55,915 nucleotides of DNA from REEB95 sp035648735. GTDB lineage: Bacteria; Pseudomonadota; Alphaproteobacteria; ATCC43930; CGMCC-115725. Shown here one piece after another: positions 33,852 through 42,527 of the stretch (within the stretch, counting starts at the first letter, position 1; every line of letters begins with the position of its first letter). The stretch lies in NCBI GenBank assembly GCA_035648735.1, contig DASRKX010000038.1:1-55915 (forward strand), read 5' to 3'. Under the pieces are notes generated by a model. That model saw only the letters and a list, made by a program, of their open reading frames with translations, was not told where the DNA came from and searched no databases. The translations under genes and the position numbers were made by a program.

Positions 33852-34996
33852 GCGCCGCGCTGTTCTTGGCGTTATTGGCGGTCCTGATTTGGGCGTATCT
33901 GCTGTTCGGGCACGGCTTCTTCTGGCGCGTGCAGCCGGAAACCCTCCCCGCACCGCCCGCCCAATGGCCGAGCGTCGTCGCCGTGGTGCCGGCGCGCGAC
34001 GAGGCCGCCTCGATCGCCGCCGCCATGGAATCGCTGCTTGCTCAGGATTATCCCGGTAGCTTCTCCGTCGTGCTGGTCGACGATCACAGCGGCGACGGCA
34101 CGGCCGATATCGCGCGCCAGGCGGCGGCGAAAGCCGGCACGCCGGAAGAACGGCTGCGTATCGTTTCGGCGCCGCCGCTGGAACCGGGCTGGACGGGCAA
34201 GCTCGCGGCCATGGCGGAAGGCGTGCGCGCGGCGACGACGGACGGCGCGCCGGAACTTTTCCTGTTCACCGATGCCGACATCAGGCACCACTCTTCGAAC
34301 GTGACGCGGCTCGTCACCCGCCTCGAAGGGCGCGGCTGCGACCTGGTCTCGCTCATGGTGCGGCTCAACTGCAAGAGCCGGGCGGAGCGCTTCATGATCC
34401 CGGCCTTCGTCTTCTTTTTCGCCATGCTCTATCCCTTCGCCTGGGCCAACGATCCGGCGCGTCGCACCGCGGCGGCGGCGGGCGGCTGCATGCTGCTGCG
34501 GCGCTCCGCCTACGAGCGTATCGGCGGCCTCGCATCGATCAAGGGCGAGCTGATCGACGATTGCGCGCTGGCGCGGGCGGTCAAGCGCGAGGGGCGGCGC
34601 ATCTGGATCGGCCTTTCGACCACGACCCGCAGCCTGCGTGCCTATCCGCGGCTCGCCGACATCTGGAACATGATCGCGCGCACGGCCTATACGCAGCTCG
34701 ACTATTCGCCGGCGCGCCTGGCCGGCACGGTTCTGGGTCTCGGAATCACCTTTCTGGCGCCGCCGCTCCTGCTCTTCACCGGCGCCGCGCCGTGGCTCGG
34801 GCTGCTCGCCTGGGCGATGATGAGCGCGGCCTATGCGCCGATATTGCGCTTTTACGGCCTGGGGCGCTGGCGGGCGCCCTTGCTTCCGCTGGTCGCGCTG
34901 GTCTATCTGGCGGCGACGATCGATTCCGCATGGCGCCACCGGCGCGGCAAGGGCGGGTTATGGAAGGGAAGAGTGTCGTGGCACAGCCGGCGCTGA
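33848..34996 (+). CDS. hpnB: Hopanoid-associated glycosyltransferase HpnB
   Basis: 382-residue GT2-family membrane glycosyltransferase. N-terminal helix (about 3-22), nucleotide-sugar region VVLVDDHSGDGT, metal-binding LFTDADIRH, a GELIDDCALARAVKREG acceptor block, and several C-terminal helices (from about 295). Its 3' end overlaps the start of hpnC. Assigned by sequence and by position between hpnA and hpnC; the acceptor lipid has not been shown. Confidence 0.92.
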   Translation: MSAALFLALLAVLIWAYLLFGHGFFWRVQPETLPAPPAQWPSVVAVVPARDEAASIAAAMESLLAQDYPGSFSVVLVDDHSGDGTADIARQAAAKAGTPEERLRIVSAPPLEPGWTGKLAAMAEGVRAATTDGAPELFLFTDADIRHHSSNVTRLVTRLEGRGCDLVSLMVRLNCKSRAERFMIPAFVFFFAMLYPFAWANDPARRTAAAAGGCMLLRRSAYERIGGLASIKGELIDDCALARAVKREGRRIWIGLSTTTRSLRAYPRLADIWNMIARTAYTQLDYSPARLAGTVLGLGITFLAPPLLLFTGAAPWLGLLAWAMMSAAYAPILRFYGLGRWRAPLLPLVALVYLAATIDSAWRHRRGKGGLWKGRVSWHSRR

Positions 34997-35844
34997 ACGG
35001 AGCGGTCGAAACGCCGTCCGGCAAGGGCGCGGGCGACGAGAATTTTCCCGTCGGCTCGTGGCTCATCCGCCGCGAGCTGCGGCCGCATGTCCACGCCTTC
35101 TATCGCTTCGCGCGCCAGGCCGACGACATCGCCGACAATCCGGCGCTCGAATCATCCGACAAGCTTCGTCGCCTCGACCGCATGGGCGCGGTGCTCGACG
35201 GCGCGGATTCCGGCAAGAATGGGGGCGATGATTCGCCGGCGGCGCGCGCGATGCGCCAAAGCCTCGTTGCTACCGGCACGACCGCGCAGCATTGCCACGA
35301 CGTGCTGACCGCCTTTCGCATGGACGCGACCAAGCTGCGCTATGCCGATTGGGCCGATCTGATGAATTACTGCCGCTATTCCGCCGCGCCGGTCGGGCGG
35401 CAATTGCTCGATCTGCACGGCGAAAACCGCGCGACCTGGATTTCCTCGGACGCGCTGTGCAGCGCGCTCCAGGTGCTGAACCATCTCCAGGATTGCGCCG
35501 AGGATTATCGCCTGCTCGATCGCGTCTATCTGCCGGCGCGGGAGCTGGCCGCTTGCGGCGCCGACATCGAGGCGCTGCGCGGCAAGCAATCGAGCCCCGG
35601 CCTGCGCTGCGTCATCGACCGGTTGCTGGACCGCACGGATGAACTCATTGCCACGGCGCGGGCACTACCCGGCGGCGTCCGCAGCCCCGGCCTGCGGCGT
35701 GAATGCGCGGTGATCGTCAACCTCGCCGGTCGGCTGTCGCGCCGTCTGCGCCGGGGCGATCCGCTGGCCGGCCGCGTCAAGCTCAGCCGCGGCGATTTCG
35801 TCCTGGCACTGCTGACGGGCCTCGTCCGCGGCGGTCGCACATGA
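34960..35844 (+). CDS. hpnC: Squalene synthase HpnC (hydroxysqualene synthase)
   Basis: Converts presqualene diphosphate to hydroxysqualene in the HpnCDE route. 294 residues with the prenyl-synthase Asp motifs ADDIAD at 54-59 and NHLQDCAED at 174-182. The drawn ATG overlaps hpnB by 37 bases. An in-frame GTG at 34978 has a stronger ribosome-binding site (GGAAGGGAAG) and may be the true start. Function in this route is established for homologues (the three-enzyme HpnC-HpnD-HpnE pathway). Confidence 0.92.
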   Translation: MEGKSVVAQPALNGAVETPSGKGAGDENFPVGSWLIRRELRPHVHAFYRFARQADDIADNPALESSDKLRRLDRMGAVLDGADSGKNGGDDSPAARAMRQSLVATGTTAQHCHDVLTAFRMDATKLRYADWADLMNYCRYSAAPVGRQLLDLHGENRATWISSDALCSALQVLNHLQDCAEDYRLLDRVYLPARELAACGADIEALRGKQSSPGLRCVIDRLLDRTDELIATARALPGGVRSPGLRRECAVIVNLAGRLSRRLRRGDPLAGRVKLSRGDFVLALLTGLVRGGRT

Positions 35845-36698
35845 GCGCCGTCGAGCGGAGCGCAGGGGGCGGCCGCGCCGGCATCCAGGCCCAGGTGACC
35901 GCCGCCAAGACGTCATTCTATTGGGCGATGCGCTTCCTGCCGAAGCCGCGCCGCGAGGCGATGTTCGCCATCTATGCCTTCTGCCGCGATGTGGACGACA
36001 TCGCCGACAGCGACGAGAAGCCGGCGGCGAAGCAGGCTGGGCTCGCCGAATGGCGGCGGGAAATCGCCGCGTTCTATGCCGGCCGACCGCGCGGCACGCT
36101 GTCGGCCGCCCTGGCCCAGGCGGTCGCCGATTACCGCCTGCGCCAGGCGGATTTCCTCGCCGTGATCGACGGCATGGAAATGGATGCGCGCGCCGACATC
36201 CGCGCGCCGTCCATGGCCGAGCTCGAGCTCTATTGCGACCGCGTCGCCTGCGCCGTCGGGCGGCTGTCGGCGCGCGTTTTCGGCGCGCCGCCGGACGATG
36301 CCGACCGCGTCGCCAATGCGCTGGGCATGGCCTTGCAGCTGACCAACATCCTGCGCGATCTCGCCGAGGACGCGGCGCGCGGGCGGCTCTACCTCCCGCG
36401 GGAATTATTGGATGGGAACGGCATCGCCACGCGCGAGCCCGACTTGGTGCTGGCGCACCCGGCGCTGCCCGCGGTTTGCGCCGTTATCGCCGACAAGGCG
36501 CGGGCCTGCTTCGCCGAAGCGCAACGCGCCATGGCGCGCTGCCCGCCGGGAACGATGCGGCCAGCGGCGGTGATGGGCGCGGTCTATGCCGATATCCTGG
36601 CGCGGCTGGAAAAGCGCGGCTGGCGGCGCGTCGACAAGCGCGTCAGCATCCCGGCGCCGCTGAAGCTGTGGTACGCGCTGCGCTACGGCCTCTTATGA
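35841..36698 (+). CDS. hpnD: Presqualene diphosphate synthase HpnD
   Basis: Condenses two farnesyl diphosphates to presqualene diphosphate. 285 residues; first Asp-rich motif DVDDIAD at 50-56, second NILRDLAED at 169-177, followed by RGRLYLPRE. Paralogue of the preceding hpnC, from an old duplication. Both junctions (hpnC-hpnD and hpnD-hpnE) are ATGA overlaps. Confidence 0.94.
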   Translation: MSAVERSAGGGRAGIQAQVTAAKTSFYWAMRFLPKPRREAMFAIYAFCRDVDDIADSDEKPAAKQAGLAEWRREIAAFYAGRPRGTLSAALAQAVADYRLRQADFLAVIDGMEMDARADIRAPSMAELELYCDRVACAVGRLSARVFGAPPDDADRVANALGMALQLTNILRDLAEDAARGRLYLPRELLDGNGIATREPDLVLAHPALPAVCAVIADKARACFAEAQRAMARCPPGTMRPAAVMGAVYADILARLEKRGWRRVDKRVSIPAPLKLWYALRYGLL

Positions 36699-37942
36699 GC
36701 GCGCGGCTTGTGCATGTGATCGGCGCCGGTGTCGCCGGCCTGGCCGCGGCGGTGCGCTGCGCCGAAGCGGGCGAGGCCGTGACGGTCTACGAGGCGGCGC
36801 CGCAGGCGGGCGGGCGCTGCCGGTCCTATTTCGACCAGAGCCTCGGCTGCCGCATCGACAACGGCAATCACCTGCTGATCGCCGGCAATCGCTCGGCCAT
36901 GCGCTATCTCGACATCATCGGCGCGCGAGCCACGCTGACCGGGCCGGCGGCATCGGTCTATCCGTTCCTCGATCGCCAGAGCGGCGAGCGCTGGGTGCTG
37001 CGGCTCAATCGCGGCCGACTGCCGTGGTGGATCGCGTCGCCGTCGCGCCGCGTGCCGGGCACAAATCTTGGCGAATATCTTGCCGCGCTCAAGCTGCGCC
37101 GTGCCAGGCCGGACGAAACGGTGGCGGCGATCCTGCGTCCCGACACGCCGATCTATCGCCGGCTGTGGCATCCCCTGGCGATTGCCGCGCTCAACACGCC
37201 CTTGGAAGAGGCCGCCGCGTCCCTGCTGGCGCGCGTGCTGGAGGAGAGCTTCGGCCAGGGGGGCGCCGCCTGCCAGCCTTTGATTCCCCGCCAGGGCCTG
37301 TCCGAATCGCTGATCGACCCGGCGCTGGAATTCCTGCGCAATCGCGGGGCATCGGTCCATTTCGCGGCGCGTCTGCGCGGGCTTGGCTTCGCCGGCGAGC
37401 GTGTCGCTTCGCTCGATTTCGATTCCGGCGCGGTGGCGCTGGGCGCGGACGATCGGATCGTGCTGGCGGTGCCGGCGCCGATGGTGGCGCGGCTGTCGCC
37501 GGCGATTTCCGCGCCCGATGCCTATCATGCAATCGTCAACGCGCATTACCGCATCGCCATCGGCCAAGCGGCACCGTTCTTTGTCGGCATCATCGGCGGC
37601 ACCGCCGAATGGGTCTTCCGTAAGACCGACGTGCTGTCGGTGACGGTGAGCGCCGCCGACCGGCTGCTTGAAACCGAGAACGGGCGCCTGGCCGAGCTGC
37701 TGTGGCGCGACGTCGCCGCCGCCTATGAGCTGCCCTCCGACCCGGTGCCGCCGGTGCAGATCGTCAAGGAGCGGCGTGCCACCTTCGCCGCGACGCCGGC
37801 GCAGCTCGCCCGCCGGCCGGGCGCCGCGACGCCGTGGCGCAACCTGGCGCTGGCCGGCGATTGGACCGACACCGGCCTGCCGGCGACGATCGAAGGCGCC
37901 ATACGCTCGGGCTTCACCGCCGCGTCTTATTTGTTAGATTGA
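36695..37942 (+). CDS. hpnE: Hydroxysqualene dehydroxylase HpnE
   Basis: FAD-dependent enzyme that reduces hydroxysqualene to squalene. 415 residues with the dinucleotide-binding start VIGAGVAGLAAAVRCAEAG (GAGVAG at 10-15), the phytoene-desaturase-like GGRCRSYFD and IDNGNHLL, and the C-terminal FAD motif LALAGDWTDTGLPATIEGA. Five bases separate its stop from the shc start. Confidence 0.93.
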   Translation: MSARLVHVIGAGVAGLAAAVRCAEAGEAVTVYEAAPQAGGRCRSYFDQSLGCRIDNGNHLLIAGNRSAMRYLDIIGARATLTGPAASVYPFLDRQSGERWVLRLNRGRLPWWIASPSRRVPGTNLGEYLAALKLRRARPDETVAAILRPDTPIYRRLWHPLAIAALNTPLEEAAASLLARVLEESFGQGGAACQPLIPRQGLSESLIDPALEFLRNRGASVHFAARLRGLGFAGERVASLDFDSGAVALGADDRIVLAVPAPMVARLSPAISAPDAYHAIVNAHYRIAIGQAAPFFVGIIGGTAEWVFRKTDVLSVTVSAADRLLETENGRLAELLWRDVAAAYELPSDPVPPVQIVKERRATFAATPAQLARRPGAATPWRNLALAGDWTDTGLPATIEGAIRSGFTAASYLLD

Positions 37943-37946
37943 CCCG

Positions 37947-39872
37947 ATGGCCGATACCTTCGTCGCTACGCTGCCGCCCGGCCTCGACCGGGCCGTCGAG
38001 ACCGCCGCCGACGCGCTGATTCGCGCGCAGCAGCCCGATGGCCATTGGGCCTACGAGCTCGAGGCCGACGCGACCATCCCGGCCGAATACATCCTGCTGC
38101 AGCACTATCTCGACGAGATCGACGCGGAGGAGCAGCGCGGCCTGGCGCATTATCTGCGCGCGACCCAGGGCGCGCATGGCGGCTGGCCGCTTTTTCACGA
38201 CGGCGATTTCAACCTATCGGCCAGCGTCAAGTCGTATTTCGCGCTGAAGGCGGCGGGCGATCCGGCGGATGCGCCGCACATGATCCGCGCGCGCGACGCG
38301 ATCCTGGCGCAAGGCGGCGCCGTGCGGAGCAACGTCTTCACCCGCATCCAGCTCGCGCTGTTCGGCGCGTTGCCGTGGCGCGCCGTGCCGGTCATGCCGG
38401 TCGAGATCATGCTGCTGCCGCGCTGGTTCCCGTTCCATCTGAACAAGGTTTCCTATTGGTCGCGCACGGTCACCGTGCCGCTGCTGGTGCTGATGGCGCT
38501 GAAGCCGCAGGCGCGGAACCCGCGCGGCGTGACGATCGGCGAGCTCTTCGCGCCCGGCACCGCCGCCCGCCCGTCGCACGCGCGCGGCGCATTCTGGGCG
38601 GCGATATTCAACGTCGTCGACGATCTGCTGCGCGTGGTGGAGCCCTATTTCCCGAAGGCGCACCGCCGTAATTCCATCGACGCGGCGGTTGCTTTCGTCC
38701 GCGAACGGCTCAACGGCGAGGACGGGCTCGGCGCCATCTACCCGGCGATGGCCAATGCGGTGATGATGTTCGACTGCCTGGGCTTCGCGAAGGACGATCC
38801 GGCGCCGACAATCGCCCGCAAGGCGCTCAAGAAGCTGCTGGTGCGAACGCCGGGGCGCTCCTATTGCCAGCCGTGTCTCTCGCCGATTTGGGATACCGGA
38901 CTTGCCGCGCATGCGTTGCTCGAAGCGGGCGGCGCGCCTGCCGTGCGCGCGGCGCGGCAGGGGCTCGATTGGCTGGTGCCGCGCCAGGAACTCGGTCTCG
39001 CGGGCGATTGGGCGGTGTGGCGGCCGAATGTCCGGCCGGGCGGCTGGGCGTTCCAGTATCTCAACCCGCATTATCCCGATCTCGACGACACGGCGGTGGT
39101 GGCGATGGCGCTGCACCGCGCGGGCGGCGACGGCTACCGCAATGCCGTCGAGCGCGCGACCGAATGGCTGGTCGGCATGCAGTGCCGCAACGGCGGCTGG
39201 GCGGCTTTCGACGCCGACAATGAATATTATTACCTGAACTACATCCCCTACGCCGATCACGGCGCGCTGCTCGATCCGCCGACCGAGGATGTCACCGCGC
39301 GCTGCGTGTCGCTCTTGGCGCAGCTCGGCGACCGCACGCATAAATCGTCCTTGGCGGCGGGGCTCGATTATCTGCGGCGCATGCAGACGAAGGAAGGCGC
39401 GTGGTTCGGCCGCTGGGGCACCAATTACATCTACGGCACCTGGTCGGTGCTGTGCGCGCTCAACGCCGCGGGCGTCGATTCGGGCGACGCGGCGATTCGC
39501 CGCGCCGTCGCCTGGCTGCTGTCGAAGCAACGGGACGACGGCGGCTGGGGCGAGGATGGCGCGTCTTATTGGCCGAACCGGCCGCGTGGCGAGGGCAAGG
39601 TGTCGAATTCGTCGCAAACCGCTTGGGCGCTACTGGGGCTGATGGCGGCGGGCGAGGCGGAGAATCCGGCCGTTTCGCGCGGCGTTAAGTATCTTCTTGC
39701 GAGCCAGCAGGCGCACGGCTTGTGGGACGAGGAATCCTATACGGCGGTCGGATTCCCGCGTGTCTTCTATCTCCGCTATCACGGCTACCGGGCGTATTTC
39801 CCCTTGTGGGCGCTGGCGCGATATCGCAACCTGCGTCAGGCCACTCGGGGGAGCGTCGTGTACGGTATGTGA
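37947..39872 (+). CDS. shc: Squalene-hopene cyclase
   Basis: Cyclises squalene to hopene/hopanol at the membrane. 641 residues, the family length. The proton-donating DXDD motif (DLDDTA) is at 378-381, and QW repeats are visible along the chain (QQPDGHW, QGAHGGW, QCRNGGW, QTKEGAW, QRDDGGW, QQAHGLW). The W-rich WFPFHLNKVSYWSRTV block of bacterial Shc is also present. Also named hpnF. Sits between hpnE and hpnG in the operon. Confidence 0.97.
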   Translation: MADTFVATLPPGLDRAVETAADALIRAQQPDGHWAYELEADATIPAEYILLQHYLDEIDAEEQRGLAHYLRATQGAHGGWPLFHDGDFNLSASVKSYFALKAAGDPADAPHMIRARDAILAQGGAVRSNVFTRIQLALFGALPWRAVPVMPVEIMLLPRWFPFHLNKVSYWSRTVTVPLLVLMALKPQARNPRGVTIGELFAPGTAARPSHARGAFWAAIFNVVDDLLRVVEPYFPKAHRRNSIDAAVAFVRERLNGEDGLGAIYPAMANAVMMFDCLGFAKDDPAPTIARKALKKLLVRTPGRSYCQPCLSPIWDTGLAAHALLEAGGAPAVRAARQGLDWLVPRQELGLAGDWAVWRPNVRPGGWAFQYLNPHYPDLDDTAVVAMALHRAGGDGYRNAVERATEWLVGMQCRNGGWAAFDADNEYYYLNYIPYADHGALLDPPTEDVTARCVSLLAQLGDRTHKSSLAAGLDYLRRMQTKEGAWFGRWGTNYIYGTWSVLCALNAAGVDSGDAAIRRAVAWLLSKQRDDGGWGEDGASYWPNRPRGEGKVSNSSQTAWALLGLMAAGEAENPAVSRGVKYLLASQQAHGLWDEESYTAVGFPRVFYLRYHGYRAYFPLWALARYRNLRQATRGSVVYGM

Positions 39873-39894
39873 CACCGTGCGCGCACGGCATGTC

Positions 39895-40545
39895 ATGAAA
39901 CTCGTCGCCATCTGCGGTTTCGCCGCCGAGGCGCGGCTCTTGCGCCGCCACGGCATCGAAGCGCGCGTAACCGCCGCCGATCCCGCGCGCGCCGCGTCCG
40001 AGGCCGAAGCGGCGCTGGCGCAGGGCGCCACCGTGCTGATGAGCTTCGGCGTTGCCGGCGGGCTCGACCCGGCGCTGCGGACGGGCGATCTGCTGTTGCC
40101 GCGTGCGGTGACGGCGCCGTCGGGCGAGCGCTTCGCGGTCGATGCGGCGCTGCACGGAGCCCTGCGTTCCCGCATGGCCGCGAATGATTCCGATCTCCTG
40201 GGCGTCGACCGCGTCGTCATGGATTCTACCGCCAAGGCGAAGCTGCATGCTCAGGGCGGCGCCGCCGCGGTCGATCTCGAAAGTCTTGCCGTGGCGCGGG
40301 TCGCCACGGCTCATGGCCGTCCGTTCATCGTGCTGCGTGCGGTGGCGGACGAAGCCTCGCGCTCTCTGCCGCCGGCGGCGCTGGTCGGGCTCGACACCGA
40401 AGGGCGCGCCGCACCCCGGCGGGTGCTGGCCGCGCTGCTCCGCCGGCCGCGCCAGCTGCCGGCGCTGATCGCCTTGGCGCGCGACACGCGCCGCGCGCTG
40501 GCATCGCTCAGCGCGGCGCCCGCGGCTCTTCAGGGAATTTCATGA
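39895..40545 (+). CDS. hpnG: Adenosylhopane nucleosidase HpnG
   Basis: Removes adenine from adenosylhopane, the product of HpnH, giving ribosylhopane. 216 residues of the nucleoside phosphorylase fold: VAICGFAAEARLL at the N-terminus, SFGVAGGLDP in the middle and AVDLES as the nucleoside-binding block. A GTG at 39877 is an alternative start; neither has a good ribosome-binding site. Last gene of the operon, followed by a strong hairpin. Confidence 0.9.
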   Translation: MKLVAICGFAAEARLLRRHGIEARVTAADPARAASEAEAALAQGATVLMSFGVAGGLDPALRTGDLLLPRAVTAPSGERFAVDAALHGALRSRMAANDSDLLGVDRVVMDSTAKAKLHAQGGAAAVDLESLAVARVATAHGRPFIVLRAVADEASRSLPPAALVGLDTEGRAAPRRVLAALLRRPRQLPALIALARDTRRALASLSAAPAALQGIS

Positions 40546-40556
40546 CGCAAAAGAAA

Positions 40557-40584
40557 AGGGCCGGCTCTTGGCAGAGCCGGCCCT
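40557..40584 (-). terminator. Intrinsic terminator between hpnG and the OxlT-type unit
   Basis: Perfect 12-base stem AGGGCCGGCTCT / AGAGCCGGCCCT with a TGGC loop. Read on the minus strand it is followed by TTTTCTTTT, so it best terminates the small-subunit and transporter transcript; on the plus strand it lies 11 bases after hpnG with a poorer T run and may also act there. Confidence 0.8.
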
Positions 40585-40602
40585 CATTCCGTTTCTGTCC
40601 GC

Positions 40603-40728
40603 TTACTGGAACAGCTTCAACGAGTTGATCCCCGTCTGGATAACGCCCCAGGCGAGCGGGATGCCGACGAAGCACCAGGCGAGCAGGAGCTTGATGCCGT
40701 TGCCGGCGGTTTGCTGTGTATTGGCCAT
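40603..40728 (-). CDS. MFS transporter small subunit
   Basis: 41-residue protein, reading MANTQQTAGNGIKLLLAWCF and on to a Gln end, with one membrane helix (about 12-31). Tiny one-helix proteins of this kind are found directly downstream of OFA-family (oxalate/formate antiporter-type) transporters and are annotated as MFS transporter small subunits. It begins 21 bases after the transporter stop, has GGAG seven bases before the ATG, and is followed by the terminator. Role presumed accessory or stabilising. Confidence 0.8.
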   Translation of the reverse strand: MANTQQTAGNGIKLLLAWCFVGIPLAWGVIQTGINSLKLFQ

Positions 40729-40749
40729 GTGTTTCTCCGACTTTCCTGG

Positions 40750-42114
40750 TTACGCCACGCCCTGGGCTTCTTGCTGGGCCGTCATGTGATGCCTGCGATC
40801 GACCGCCTTGACCAGCAGATTGCAGATGAAGCCCACCACCAGCAGTACCGCCATCACGTACATGGTGGTGTTGTAGGCCTGGGCCTTGGCGACGCCGTGG
40901 GTGATGTTGTACTGGCGGATGTAGTTCACCAGCACCGGGCCGAAGATGCCGGCCATCGACCAGGCCGTCAGCAACATCCCGTGAATGGCGCCGACATAGC
41001 GCGTGCCGAACATATCGCGGAGATATGCCGGCACGGTGGAGAAACCGCCGCCATACATGCTGATGATGACCAGGAAGCAAAGAACGAATCCGGCGACGCT
41101 GCCGATCGCGCCGGTATAGGGCACTATGCAATAGAGGACGGTACCGAGAACGAAGAACACGAAGTAGGTGTTCTTGCGGCCGATGAAGTCCGAGGTCGAG
41201 GCCCAGAAGAAGCGCCCGCCCATATTGAACAGGCTCATCAATCCGACGAATCCGGCGGCCGATATCGGGGTAACATGACCCGGGAACATCTCCTGGATCA
41301 TTGCCGAAGCCTGGCCCAGCACGCCGATGCCGGCGGTGACGTTGAGGCACAGCACCCACCAGATCAGCCAGAATTGCGGCGTCTTCAGCGCCTCGTAGAC
41401 GAAGACGTTGTTGGTGGTGATGAGCTTCCTCGGCTGCGCCGGAACGACATATCCCTCGGGCTTCCAGCCGGGTGCGGGAACGCGCACGATGGTCGCGCCG
41501 ACCATCATGAAGCAGAAATAGATCACGCCCAACGCGATGAAGGTTTCCGCCACGCCGATATGCGTCGGCGTGGTGAATGTGCGCATCAGGTAAACGGATA
41601 AGGGCGAGGCGATGAAGGCGCCGCCGCCGAAGCCCATGATCGCCATGCCGGTGGCCATGCCGGGTCGGTCGGGGAACCATTTGATCAGCGTCGAGACCGG
41701 CGAGATATAGCCGATGCCGAGGCCGAAGCCGCCGAGCACGCCATAGCCGAAATAGATCACCCAGATGTTATGGATGTAGACACCGAAGGCCGAGACGAGG
41801 AAGCCGCCGCTCCAGCACAGCGCCGCGGTGAACATCGCCTTGCGCGGGCCGCCTTCCTCGACCCAGCGCCCGAGCAGCGCGGCCGAGACGCCGAGGAAGA
41901 AGATGCCGAGGCTGAAGATCCAGCCGAGATCGGTCAGCTTCCAGTCGTCGGGCGTCGATTGGGTGATGCCGAGGAGCTTGGTCATCGGCAAATTGAACAC
42001 GCTAAAGGCGTAGGCCTGGCCGATGCAGAGATGCACGCACAGCGCGGCCGGCGGAATGAGCCAGCGGCTGTAGCCCGGCGGCGCAATCGTCCGCGATCTA
42101 TCCAAAAACGACAT
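40750..42114 (-). CDS. OFA-family MFS transporter (oxalate/formate antiporter-like)
   Basis: 454 residues, twelve helices. The CIGQAYAFSVFN start of helix 1, GYGVLGGFGLGIGY in helix 4 and the KWFPDRPGMATGMAIMGFGGGAF segment are OFA hallmarks shared with OxlT. The substrate is a small carboxylate (oxalate, formate, pyruvate or lactate are all possible); no oxalate or formate metabolic genes are adjacent. A clear AGGAAAC ribosome-binding site precedes the ATG. It is placed between the two arms of the hopanoid cluster. Confidence 0.87.
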   Translation of the reverse strand: MSFLDRSRTIAPPGYSRWLIPPAALCVHLCIGQAYAFSVFNLPMTKLLGITQSTPDDWKLTDLGWIFSLGIFFLGVSAALLGRWVEEGGPRKAMFTAALCWSGGFLVSAFGVYIHNIWVIYFGYGVLGGFGLGIGYISPVSTLIKWFPDRPGMATGMAIMGFGGGAFIASPLSVYLMRTFTTPTHIGVAETFIALGVIYFCFMMVGATIVRVPAPGWKPEGYVVPAQPRKLITTNNVFVYEALKTPQFWLIWWVLCLNVTAGIGVLGQASAMIQEMFPGHVTPISAAGFVGLMSLFNMGGRFFWASTSDFIGRKNTYFVFFVLGTVLYCIVPYTGAIGSVAGFVLCFLVIISMYGGGFSTVPAYLRDMFGTRYVGAIHGMLLTAWSMAGIFGPVLVNYIRQYNITHGVAKAQAYNTTMYVMAVLLVVGFICNLLVKAVDRRHHMTAQQEAQGVA

Positions 42115-42288
42115 TAGTTTCCTCCCCGGTTGAAACTTTTACCCCCGGGATCTGGCTTGTCCCGGCTAGCCGCCACGCGCGGCACTTCGCAAACCATGAA
42201 TTAGCGGAGAAAAAAACGCAAGCGCGACTAACGATCGCCATCGCTCAAGCTACGCGCAAACGGCTGAAGCGTTGGAGATTTCCGGGCG

Positions 42289-42315
42289 TTGCCCACCGGA
42301 ACTCGGGATGGGCAA
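42289..42315 (-). terminator. Possible terminator after the hpnH-linked lipoprotein
   Basis: TTGCCCA / TGGGCAA seven-base arms with a 13-base loop, about 33 bases beyond the lipoprotein stop. No T run, so only a weak candidate. Confidence 0.3.
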
Positions 42316-42347
42316 GGGAAAACCCACACTCCCGCGGGCAGCGGTCG

Positions 42348-42506
42348 TTAATCCACAGGGCTGCCGCGATACATTTCGGGCCCGTCATAGGGGCCGGGAC
42401 CGAAATAAGGCCCCGCGGCGGGAAACGCCGCCCGCTCCGGCGGCGACACGGGCGCGCAGGCCGCGAGGCCGAGGACCAGCATCAAGCCAAGCAGAACGTA
42501 TTTCAT
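42348..42506 (-). CDS. Small lipoprotein downstream of hpnH
   Basis: 52 residues. Signal peptide with core VLLGLMLVLGLAAC and lipobox Cys 17, then a proline/glycine/tyrosine-rich tail (PYFGPGPYDGPEMYRGS). It starts 21 bases after the hpnH stop on the same strand, so it is probably the last gene of an ispH-hpnH-lipoprotein transcript. GGAGCG precedes the ATG. No family recognised; too short for the usual ORF length cut-offs. Confidence 0.65.
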   Translation of the reverse strand: MKYVLLGLMLVLGLAACAPVSPPERAAFPAAGPYFGPGPYDGPEMYRGSPVD

Positions 42507-42527
42507 GCCGCGCTCCTCGGGCCGGCC

